Positions 57,194 to 64,000 of a stretch of DNA of 64,000 bases are shown here, piece by piece (position 1 is the first letter of the stretch; the number at the start of each line of letters is the position of its first letter). This DNA comes from Notoacmeibacter marinus (GTDB taxonomy: Bacteria; Pseudomonadota; Alphaproteobacteria; Rhizobiales; Rhizobiaceae). The notes below the pieces were generated by a model that saw only the letters and a list, made by a program, of their open reading frames with translations, had not been told where the DNA came from and made no database searches. Where the stretch lies: the NCBI RefSeq assembly GCF_002238045.1, contig NZ_NBYO01000003.1, positions 248,001-312,000 of the forward strand, written 5' to 3'. A program made the position numbers and the translations under genes.

Positions 57194-58654
57194 TTGGCGC
57201 GACTGACAGGCATCGCCGACGAAGCGCTGATCGCGGTCGATACCGTGATGGACCGGATCGCGGGGCTGGCCGAACCCACGCTACGCCTCGGCGTGACCGG
57301 ACTGTCGCGCTCGGGCAAGACGGTGTTTATCACCGCGCTCGTCCACAACCTTCTGCATGGCGGGCGGTTGCCCCTGTTCGAACCGCAGAAGACCGGCCGG
57401 TTGCGCCATGCCTATCTGGAGCCCCAGCCGGACGACGCTGTGCCGCGCTTCCAGTATGAGGATCACGTCGCCGCGCTGGTGAAGGAACGCGTCTGGCCCG
57501 AATCCACCCGCGCGATCTCCGAAATGCGCCTGACCGTCGACTACGACGCCGGCAGCTTCATGAACCGGCTCTTTTCCGGCGGGCGGCTGTCGCTCGATAT
57601 CGTGGACTATCCCGGCGAATGGCTGCTCGACCTGCCGCTCCTCGGCAAGGATTTCGAAGCGTTCAGTCGCGAAGCCATCGAACTGGCCCGCCTTCCGATC
57701 CGGGCCAAACTGGCGGAACCCTTCCTGGCCCGGCTCCAGACCATCGAAGCCGACAAGACTGCGTCCGAATCCGATGCGCGGGAATTGGCAACACTCTTTA
57801 CCGACTATCTGCGAGCCTGCCGTGCCGACGAATTGGCGCTTTCAACGCTGCCACCCGGCCGCTTTCTGATGCCCGGCGATCTGGAGGGGTCGCCCGCGCT
57901 GACTTTTTCGCCGCTTCTTCCGAGCGATGGCAGCCCGGCCCGCGATTCGTTGCGGGCCATGATGGGGCGCCGTTACGAAGCCTATAAAAGCCATGTGGTC
58001 CGCCCCTTTTTTCGCGAGCATATCACGCGGCTCGACCGGCAAATCGTATTGATCGACGCCATGCAGGCCATGAATGCCGGCGCCGATGCGGTCGTCGATC
58101 TCGAACGCGCCCTGACCGGCCTGATGGAGTGTTTCCGCCAGGGGCGGTTCAACGCAATGACGGGCCTGTTCTCCCGCAAAATCGACCGGCTGCTCATTGC
58201 CGCCACCAAGGCGGATCACATTCATCACGAAAGCCATGAGCGGCTTGAGGCCATCGTCAAACGCCTTGTCGACAAGGCGTCTCAGCGGGCAAGCTATCAT
58301 GGTGCAGAGGTCGCCACGCTTGCGATGGCCGCCGTCCGCGCGACGCGGGAAGGCACCGTGCAGCAAAACGGTCACGCGCTTCCGGTCATTTCCGGCGTGC
58401 CGATCGCAGGCGAAACGATCGGCGACGAAACCTTCGACGGGCAGGCACGCACCGCCATCTTTCCAGGCGATCTGCCGCCCGATCCCGATGCGATCTTCAC
58501 ACGAGGGAAGGATGGCGAACCCGCCCATCCGATCCGCTTCGTCCGGTTCCGCCCGCCGGCCGTGGAAACGACCGCCAATGGCGCCGCCCTTTCGCTGCCG
58601 CATATTCGCCTGGACCGCGCGATGCAGTTCCTTCTCGGAGACCGGCTGGTATGA
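57194..58654 (+). CDS. YcjX-family stress-related P-loop NTPase
   Basis: A 486-aa NTPase of the YcjX/DUF463 family, linked in E. coli to envelope and phage-shock stress. Walker A is GLSRSGKT (36-43), with the following VFITALVHNLLHGGRLP. The Walker B/switch region is SLDIVDYPGEWLLDLPLLGK. The start is TTG at 57194 with GAGGAA 6 nt upstream; no better codon lies between it and sixA. The stop overlaps the next gene by 4 nt (ATGA). Confidence 0.9.
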   Translation: MARLTGIADEALIAVDTVMDRIAGLAEPTLRLGVTGLSRSGKTVFITALVHNLLHGGRLPLFEPQKTGRLRHAYLEPQPDDAVPRFQYEDHVAALVKERVWPESTRAISEMRLTVDYDAGSFMNRLFSGGRLSLDIVDYPGEWLLDLPLLGKDFEAFSREAIELARLPIRAKLAEPFLARLQTIEADKTASESDARELATLFTDYLRACRADELALSTLPPGRFLMPGDLEGSPALTFSPLLPSDGSPARDSLRAMMGRRYEAYKSHVVRPFFREHITRLDRQIVLIDAMQAMNAGADAVVDLERALTGLMECFRQGRFNAMTGLFSRKIDRLLIAATKADHIHHESHERLEAIVKRLVDKASQRASYHGAEVATLAMAAVRATREGTVQQNGHALPVISGVPIAGETIGDETFDGQARTAIFPGDLPPDPDAIFTRGKDGEPAHPIRFVRFRPPAVETTANGAALSLPHIRLDRAMQFLLGDRLV

Positions 58655-59727
58655 GCGATACACCCCGCACGCCACAGAGTTTTCGCGTTCCGGAGGATGC
58701 GGCGCCCGCCCCGGCAGCGGCACCAACGGAGCCTCGCGTCCCTCTGGCCGTTCGCGAGATGGAACGGATCAATTTCTCGCCGGAAACGGACGATCCGTTC
58801 GACCTGGATGGACTGGAAGCGCCCCCTCCTCCACCGCCGCGAAAACGCCGGCTCTTCACGCTGCGGCGGCTGTTCTTCGGAGCGCTGGGTCTGCTCCTGT
58901 CGCTGGCGATCGGCCTTTGGATCGACCAACTCATCCGCGATCTCTTCACGCGTTCGGACTGGCTCGGGTGGACAGCCGCCTGTCTTGCCGCCTTGGCGCT
59001 CGTGGCGCTTGTGGTGGGGGTGCTGCGCGAGTTATGGGCTCTGCGCCGGCTGGGTTCGGTGGAGCGGCTTCATGCGCGCGGCATCGAACAGGTGACGCAT
59101 CCGACGCGTGACGGCGCGCAGGCGCTGATCGGCGATATCTCCAAAACGCTCGCCGACAGGCCTGAAGCCAAGGCGGGGCGGGCCGAGATGGCGCGGCTGA
59201 TGGACGACATCATCGATCCGCCCGATCTGTTGGCGCTGGCCGAAAAGGAAATGCTCGGGCCGCTGGATAAGAAGGCGATCCCGATGATCCTGAATTCCGC
59301 CAAGCGCGTCAGCGTGGTGACCGCCGTCTCACCGCGGGCTGTTGTCGATCTGGCCTATGTGCTGTTCGAATCGGGACGGCTCATTCGCCAAATCGCGGAA
59401 CTTTATGGGGCGCGTCCCGGCACGCTCGGCTTCATCCGGCTGGCGCGGGATGTGCTTGCCCATTTGGCGGTCACCGGCTCGATTGCCGTTGGTGACGGTC
59501 TCGTCCAGCAGGTGGTCGGTCATGGGCTTGCCGCCCGCCTTTCGGCGCGGCTCGGCGAAGGCGTGGTCAATGGCCTGATGACCGTGCGTATCGGCATCGC
59601 AGCGCTCGATACGGTGCGCCCCATGCCTTTCAACGCTAGGAAACGGCCGACCATGAGCGACTTTCTGGGCGAATTGACGCGGCTGAGTACTGCGGAAAAA
59701 GTGAAAGACGACCCGGCGCGCTCATGA
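58651..59727 (+). CDS. YcjF-family (TIGR01620/DUF697) membrane protein
   Basis: A 358-aa partner of YcjX. A Pro-rich cytoplasmic N-terminus (about 1-65) leads to two membrane segments (about residues 73-92 and 107-127). The DUF697 domain follows (LLALAEKEMLGPLDKKA, VTAVSPRAVVDLAYVLFES), with further hydrophobic stretches near the C-terminus. It is coupled to ycjX by a 4-nt overlap, the pairing seen in E. coli. Its molecular role is not established. Confidence 0.92.
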   Translation: MSDTPRTPQSFRVPEDAAPAPAAAPTEPRVPLAVREMERINFSPETDDPFDLDGLEAPPPPPPRKRRLFTLRRLFFGALGLLLSLAIGLWIDQLIRDLFTRSDWLGWTAACLAALALVALVVGVLRELWALRRLGSVERLHARGIEQVTHPTRDGAQALIGDISKTLADRPEAKAGRAEMARLMDDIIDPPDLLALAEKEMLGPLDKKAIPMILNSAKRVSVVTAVSPRAVVDLAYVLFESGRLIRQIAELYGARPGTLGFIRLARDVLAHLAVTGSIAVGDGLVQQVVGHGLAARLSARLGEGVVNGLMTVRIGIAALDTVRPMPFNARKRPTMSDFLGELTRLSTAEKVKDDPARS

Positions 59728-59790
59728 ATGATTAACCGCTTTCGGTAACACTCGCCTCACCTTGTCCCCTTGTGTGAGCCGAGCTGTTTC

Positions 59791-60318
59791 ATGTTCCGAT
59801 CGATAGTCGCCGCCGCCAGCCTTCTCATTCTGTCCGCTGGTCCGGTCATGGCCGGGCCTCCGAGCAGCGATCAGGCCTTTTTCCAGTCCGTGCAGGGCGA
59901 ATGGGCCGGGGCCGGCGAGATCGTCGCCGGCAAGTACAAGGGCACGAAATTCAACTGCAAGCTTGCTGGCGTGCAGAGCCTGGCCGATGCGGCAATGACA
60001 ATCGGCGGAACCTGCCGGGTGGGCATTTTCTCGCAGAGAATGGAAGCCAAGATCCACTGGGCGAAAGGCGGCTATCGCGGCGCGTTTCTCGACGGCGCAC
60101 TTGGCAAAGGCCTCGACATTATCGGCGGCAATGTCGGCGGCAGTCGCGCGATTTTCACTTTGAAGCGCAACGAGCTGAACGGCGCAATGCTGGCCCGGGT
60201 CACCGATGGCGACAAGATGACGATCACCATTTCGGTGCGCGTGGGCGATGGCATGGTTCCGGTGATCGGGCTGGGGCTGAATCGCATCGATGCCGTGACG
60301 ACCAGTTCGGTTCGCTAG
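59791..60318 (+). CDS. Hypothetical secreted protein
   Basis: A 175-aa protein with a signal peptide (residues 1-22, ending VMAGP). The mature part is Gly-rich and beta-strand-like (QGEWAGAGEIVAGKYKG, GRVGIF-like repeats, GGNVGGSRAIFTLKRNELNG). Two cysteines (FNCKLAG, GTCRVG) could form a disulfide. I do not recognise a domain. It lies between ycjF and the convergent folK, with no strong ribosome site. Confidence 0.75.
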   Translation: MFRSIVAAASLLILSAGPVMAGPPSSDQAFFQSVQGEWAGAGEIVAGKYKGTKFNCKLAGVQSLADAAMTIGGTCRVGIFSQRMEAKIHWAKGGYRGAFLDGALGKGLDIIGGNVGGSRAIFTLKRNELNGAMLARVTDGDKMTITISVRVGDGMVPVIGLGLNRIDAVTTSSVR

Positions 60319-60342
60319 GCTTATCAATCTTTCTGGAAGCGC

Positions 60343-60867
60343 TTACCGGCTTACCCACCAATCGGCAGGCGAAGCGATGATGTCGAGACCGGTCCGGTCG
60401 GAGCGGGCCGCAAGCACCTCGATGGTCTCGTTTTCGTAGCACCAGTCCGGCGCGATCTCCGCAAGCGGCAGCAGCACGAAGGCACGCTCGCCAATACGCG
60501 GATGGGGCAATGTCAGCCCTTCTTCCGCAATCGACCGCATTCCGAAAAACAGTAGATCGAGATCGACGCTTCTGGGGCCCCAGCGGACACCGCGGATACG
60601 GCCTTCCGCCTCTTCGGCGGCGAGGAGCCGCTGTAACAGCAGTTGGGGCGACAGCGCAGTCGTTCCGCGCGCGCATGCGTTCAGATAGTCGGGTTGATCC
60701 TCCATGCCCCAGGGCGGCGTTCGCCAGAGCGAAGAAACCGCGCTGATGACAAGTGAGCCTTCCGCCGACAGACGTTGCAGAGCACGACGAAAAGCGCTTT
60801 CCGGATCGCCAAGATTACCGCCCAGGCCAATGAGAACCTCGGTCGGCTCCCTATTGTGGCCAGGCAA
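60343..60867 (-). CDS. folK: HPPK, 6-hydroxymethyl-dihydropterin pyrophosphokinase
   Basis: Transfers pyrophosphate from ATP to 6-hydroxymethyl-7,8-dihydropterin, one step before FolP. The protein is 174 aa. Conserved parts are LIGLGGNLGDPESAFRRAL, PPWGMEDQPDYLNACA and the Mg-binding RWGPRSVDLDLLFFG. The TTG start at 60867 has GGAGG upstream and overlaps folB by 17 nt. It is the last gene of folP-folB-folK. Confidence 0.95.
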   Translation of the reverse strand: MPGHNREPTEVLIGLGGNLGDPESAFRRALQRLSAEGSLVISAVSSLWRTPPWGMEDQPDYLNACARGTTALSPQLLLQRLLAAEEAEGRIRGVRWGPRSVDLDLLFFGMRSIAEEGLTLPHPRIGERAFVLLPLAEIAPDWCYENETIEVLAARSDRTGLDIIASPADWWVSR

Positions 60868-61213
60868 CCTTCACCTCCACGAAGTCCAGAACGCCTCGAA
60901 CGGGCGCATTCGGCTTGCGGATCGTCACCTCGGCCCGAATAACGGGCTCGAAGCGCTCCACCAACGTTTTCGCGGTCGTCATCGCGATGGATTCGATCAG
61001 ATAGCGCCGTTCGCCCATGACGACTTCGGCAATGAGATCGTAGGCCTCGCCATAATCGACCGTGCCGGCAAGCGTATCCGTCTGCAGCGCGTCGCCTACT
61101 TCGAGATCGAGAACGGCGTCCACGTAAAAACGCTGCCCCAACGCTTCTTCTTCGCGAAAGACGCCGTGCCGAGCGAAAAACCCACAATTGTCTATGCGTA
61201 TCGAATAGCGCAT
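60851..61213 (-). CDS. folB: Dihydroneopterin aldolase
   Basis: Cleaves dihydroneopterin to 6-hydroxymethyl-dihydropterin and glycolaldehyde. The protein is 120 aa, T-fold family. Typical stretches are FFARHGVFREEEALGQRFY (pterin-site Glu and Gly-rich start) and TVDYGEAYDLIAEVV, ending PNAPVRGVLDFVEVKV. The start shares one base with the folP stop (TGATG). It overlaps folK by 17 nt, so the three fol genes are co-translated. Confidence 0.95.
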   Translation of the reverse strand: MRYSIRIDNCGFFARHGVFREEEALGQRFYVDAVLDLEVGDALQTDTLAGTVDYGEAYDLIAEVVMGERRYLIESIAMTTAKTLVERFEPVIRAEVTIRKPNAPVRGVLDFVEVKVAWPQ

Positions 61214-62103
61214 CAGGCCTCTCCCGACAGGTCGAACAAGGATGGTTGCCGCATGGCGTCGCACACGTCCAGCGCGTCGGCATGAGCGGCGACATGATGG
61301 ACGCGAACGATCGCGGCCCCCGCTTGTCGCAATATCACACTGGAAGCGACAGTCGCCATATCGCGCTCATTCGCCGCCCGACCGGTGATCTGGCCCAGAA
61401 AGCGCTTGCGCGACGTGCCGACAAGAAGCGGATGGCCCAGCGCGTGGAGTTCGTCGAAACGCGCCATGAGGGCCAGATTATCGACGGGGGTCTTCGCAAA
61501 ACCGAAACCAGGATCGAGAACAAGCCGATCCTTCCCGACGCCAGCCTCCGCCGCCAGGCGGATGGCCTTGTTCAGGAAAAATCGCTGGTCCGCCAAAGGG
61601 TCCGCAAGCCGTTCGCGATCCCGCCCGGTATGCATGGCCACGAGACCAGCCCCGCTAACCGAAACCGCATCCACCATGCGAAGATCATGCTGCAACCCTT
61701 CGACATCGTTGATGATATGGGCGCCCGCCCTGATCGCGAGGCGGGCCGTTTCCGCGCGCCGGCTATCGATGGAGATCAGTACGTCGGACTGGGCCGACAA
61801 GGCTTCGATAACGGGCAGAACACGATCCTGCTCAGCGCTTGTATTCACAGGCTCGGCGCCGGGACGAGTCGATTCGCCACCGATATCGATGATGGCGGCG
61901 CCCTCACTCACCATTTTCAATGCGTGCTCGACAGCCTGATCGACGTTTGCATGACGGCCGCCATCGGAAAAACTGTCGGGGGTCACATTGAGGATGCCCA
62001 TAATGACAGCGCGCGGGCCAAGCACGAGTGCCCGACCATGGGCGAGCCGCCATTGCCGCTCGGCGAACGGATCGCCCGACTCGATCGACGCGGTTGTGGT
62101 CAT
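61213..62103 (-). CDS. folP: Dihydropteroate synthase
   Basis: Joins the pterin pyrophosphate to p-aminobenzoate, the sulfonamide target. The protein is 296 aa. The conserved loops are present: GILNVTPDSFSDGG, IIDIGGESTRPGAEP, VLISIDSRRAETA, LDPGFGFAKTPVDN and GTSRKRFLG. The ATG at 62103 has GGGAGG 7 nt upstream. It is the first gene of folP-folB-folK and follows a terminator at 62163-62195. Confidence 0.97.
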   Translation of the reverse strand: MTTTASIESGDPFAERQWRLAHGRALVLGPRAVIMGILNVTPDSFSDGGRHANVDQAVEHALKMVSEGAAIIDIGGESTRPGAEPVNTSAEQDRVLPVIEALSAQSDVLISIDSRRAETARLAIRAGAHIINDVEGLQHDLRMVDAVSVSGAGLVAMHTGRDRERLADPLADQRFFLNKAIRLAAEAGVGKDRLVLDPGFGFAKTPVDNLALMARFDELHALGHPLLVGTSRKRFLGQITGRAANERDMATVASSVILRQAGAAIVRVHHVAAHADALDVCDAMRQPSLFDLSGEA

Positions 62104-62162
62104 GGCTCGCCTCCCTGTCGATCTTTTTCTTCCAGCCCGCCCATGCCACAGGATCATTCAAG

Positions 62163-62195
62163 AAAAAAGGGAGGGCCGTGAGACCCTCCCTTTTT
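62163..62195 (-). terminator. Terminator between the large coiled-coil gene and folP
   Basis: Long stem AAAAAGGGAGGG/CCCTCCCTTTTT around an 8-nt loop, with T-tracts on both strands, so it could work either way. It lies 24 nt after the stop codon of the large gene on the minus strand. Confidence 0.9.
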
Positions 62196-62219
62196 GATTA
62201 TCGAGTGGAAGGCGTCCTC

Positions 62220-64000
62220 TTAGCGAAGACGGCCGCTGGCATGGGCAAGCATGGTAAAGACCTTGCCCTGGTCGCTGCCGAGATAACGTTCCAGCGCCGC
62301 ACCATCCTTGGATGCGGACTGCAGGAGGCGTTCGAAATCCTCGCAATAGCGGTCCACGGCGTTGCGGAATTCACGGTCCTTATCGTATTTGGCGCGAATA
62401 TCGTCAAAGGTGCGCTGTCCCTTCAGCGTGTAAAGCCGGCGGGTGAAGACGTTGCGTTCTCCAGCCTGATAGCGCTTCCACAGATCGAGAGCGGCGTTCT
62501 GATCGATGGCCCGGGCGATATCGACCGATAGCGAATTGAGGCTGTCGACCACCTGCCCTGGCGAACGGCGCTCGGACTGCGTCGGTTCTTCGTCATGGCT
62601 CGCACGGCGCAGAAGGCCGCGTACCCAGGAATCGCTCTCATCCGCCGCACTCGGCACTGTTTCTGCGGGCCGGTAGGCCGGACGCGATGGCGCAGCACTG
62701 GCAGCTTCCGCACGCGGAATATCAGACTGCGCCGGCGCTGCGGGTGCGGTCGGATAAGCGCCTGAGGGCGGCGAAACATTCTCCATGCCCACAGCGGCCC
62801 GCATGGGCGGCGCCTCAGCCTGCGGTTGCGTGACGACAGAAGCGGATTGGCTGACGATCTGCGACAATTCCCGAAGCGCGCTGATCTGGTCGGCCACCGC
62901 GCGACGCATCTTGCTCGTGCTCTCGCGCGTCTCGTCGGGCAGATCGAACACGCCGCGCTTCAGTTCGCCGCGGGTCTCTTCCAGTTCCTTGCGAATATCC
63001 TGCGCGGTCTTGCGCATTTCTTCCGTGGCGTCTGCAAAACGACCGGTCGCCGCTTCGACCGCGGCCGAGACCTGCTTGTCCAGCGTGTCCGTCGTCTCGC
63101 TGACGCGACTGCGCAGACCATCGGTCGTTTCGGAGACCCTTTGGGTCAGACCGTCGGTCTTCTCCGTCAGTTCGGTGGCCAGTGTTTCTGTGGCACTACG
63201 CGCACGGCTTTCCACATTGGAGATCGCGCCGGACACCAGAAGCTCGAAGCCCTTCATCGACTTTTCGATTTCCTGGCTGCGCAGGACCAGGCCATCCGCC
63301 AGATCGCGCAACGCATCCTGCCGGTCGGTTACGGTCGACGAGAGATTTGACTGCGCGGCGTTCAGCAGATCGGTCGCCTCGCGCAGCATGCCGCCGTGCT
63401 GGTCCAGCGTGGCGACGATGGATGCGACATCGCGCAGTGTCCCGCCGGACATTTCATGCAAGCGCTCCGAATTGTCGTCCATCAGGCGGGCGGAAGCAGC
63501 AAGATTGCGGCTGGCCTCCTCGCTGCGGCTCGACAGCCGTTCGATCGTCTCCGAAAGCGAACCATCCACTTCGCCGAGGCTTTCGCGGGCGCTTGCGATC
63601 AATTGATCGAGGCGACCGTTGGATGTCGAAAGCCGGCCAATCAGGCTGCCCACTTCCTCGCTGAGCGAGCTGCGAGCGTTTTCCATTGCCGTCAACGTCT
63701 CGGCGGTGCGATGCGCCAAAGCGTTGACGAGCTTGGCGTTTTCTGCCCGCAAATGCTCGGTTGCCGCGCGGCTCGCTTCTTCCAACTGCCCCTGCAGGGT
63801 GGACCCCTGCTCCGCCAACCGATCGATCAGTGGAGCGGCCGTTTCGTCAAGGATACGGTTGAAGTCGGTCGCACGCATGGCAAGGCTGGTGTTGAGTTCG
63901 CGGCTACGCGCATTCAGCGTGTCTTCGATCTGCTTGCTATGGCCAGACAGCGCTTCATTAATTTCGTTCACGCGGCCGGAGAGCGTTTCTTCGATTTCCT
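62220..64000 (-). CDS. Very large coiled-coil protein, C-terminal part (GPR-like)
   Basis: Only the last 593 residues are inside the window; the frame is open to position 64000. Most of the visible part is a continuous helical, apolipoprotein-like coiled coil of SETTDGLRSR, RARSATETLATEL and SARLMDDNSERL-type heptads. It is followed by a Pro/Ala-rich spacer and a C-terminal globular region of about 140 residues ending AHASGRLR. The long repetitive helix and alphaproteobacterial setting resemble the growth-pole-ring protein GPR of Agrobacterium and relatives, which organises polar growth. The upstream part must be checked before the name is accepted. Confidence 0.75.
   Translation of the reverse strand, partial: EIEETLSGRVNEINEALSGHSKQIEDTLNARSRELNTSLAMRATDFNRILDETAAPLIDRLAEQGSTLQGQLEEASRAATEHLRAENAKLVNALAHRTAETLTAMENARSSLSEEVGSLIGRLSTSNGRLDQLIASARESLGEVDGSLSETIERLSSRSEEASRNLAASARLMDDNSERLHEMSGGTLRDVASIVATLDQHGGMLREATDLLNAAQSNLSSTVTDRQDALRDLADGLVLRSQEIEKSMKGFELLVSGAISNVESRARSATETLATELTEKTDGLTQRVSETTDGLRSRVSETTDTLDKQVSAAVEAATGRFADATEEMRKTAQDIRKELEETRGELKRGVFDLPDETRESTSKMRRAVADQISALRELSQIVSQSASVVTQPQAEAPPMRAAVGMENVSPPSGAYPTAPAAPAQSDIPRAEAASAAPSRPAYRPAETVPSAADESDSWVRGLLRRASHDEEPTQSERRSPGQVVDSLNSLSVDIARAIDQNAALDLWKRYQAGERNVFTRRLYTLKGQRTFDDIRAKYDKDREFRNAVDRYCEDFERLLQSASKDGAALERYLGSDQGKVFTMLAHASGRLR

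Noticed and set aside
1-64000. Search by eye for CRISPR arrays, IS ends, phage genes, rRNA and tRNA genes.
   Set aside because: No regularly spaced repeats, transposase or phage-like proteins, or tRNA/rRNA signatures were found.

Overview
The window looks like chromosomal core DNA of an alphaproteobacterium of the order Hyphomicrobiales (Rhizobiales). The evidence is the gene content and order: accB-accC-aat-DUF2155-NDUFA12, CBS-rhomboid-PAS-PilZ-BTLCP-DUF3126-cysE, topA-rnr-DUF983-NUDIX-rpmG, divK-pleD, and alaS-recA-cckA-dksA. The DNA is GC-rich, with many 1-4 nt start/stop overlaps and frequent GTG/TTG starts. The genus cannot be fixed from the sequence alone. I see no rRNA, tRNA, IS element, prophage, CRISPR array or clear transferred island.

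Layout. 1-4.1 kb: 3' part of RNase E with a UUCG-loop terminator, then a convergent aminotransferase. 4.2-10.3 kb: M48 protease, DsbA-like protein, accB-accC, aat, DUF2155 and an NDUFA12-like complex I factor. 10.4-14.7 kb: GNAT, glutamate dehydrogenase, gatB, CBS protein. 14.7-19.3 kb: rhomboid, PAS, tandem-PilZ, LapG-like cysteine protease with a palindrome-framed promoter, an orphan membrane-anchored protein, DUF3126. 19.4-24.8 kb: cysE, enoyl-CoA hydratase, two overlapping alpha/beta hydrolases, DUF192, a double cold-shock protein, glyoxalase I. 24.8-29.2 kb: FAD oxidoreductase divergent from mnmD, then gatC-GNAT-gatA. 29.3-33.2 kb: UPF0173 hydrolase, ruvX, DUF6105, small membrane protein, aidB. 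33.3-37.6 kb: pyrB with a dihydroorotase-like protein lacking metal ligands, plsY, dprA. 37.8-47.7 kb: topA, rnr, DUF983, NUDIX, rpmG, then pleD/divK on the other strand, DUF3572 and HAD. 47.7-56.6 kb: dinB convergent with alaS, recA with a GTTC-N7-GTTC LexA-type box, cckA, dksA. 56.6-64 kb: sixA, ycjX-ycjF, a secreted orphan, folP-folB-folK, and the 3' end of a very large coiled-coil gene resembling polar growth-ring proteins.

Themes. Cell-cycle control recurs: CckA, DivK and PleD, possible CtrA-like TTAA motifs, and a GPR-like scaffold. Cyclic-di-GMP links PleD to the tandem-PilZ protein and possibly to the LapG-like protease. RNA processing and tRNA charging are well represented (RNase E, RNase R, GatCAB, AlaS, MnmD, RuvX/YqgF). 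DNA repair and uptake appear as RecA, DinB, DprA, TopA and AidB.

The most useful leads are an FAD oxidoreductase whose Rossmann motif lies upstream of any ATG/GTG/TTG start, the pseudo-dihydroorotase, two perfect palindromes framing the LapG-like gene's promoter, the absence of aroQ from its usual slot, a probable 44-aa gene overlapping cckA, and the GPR-like protein. I did not find a clearly new multi-gene system; most of the window is ordinary core genome.
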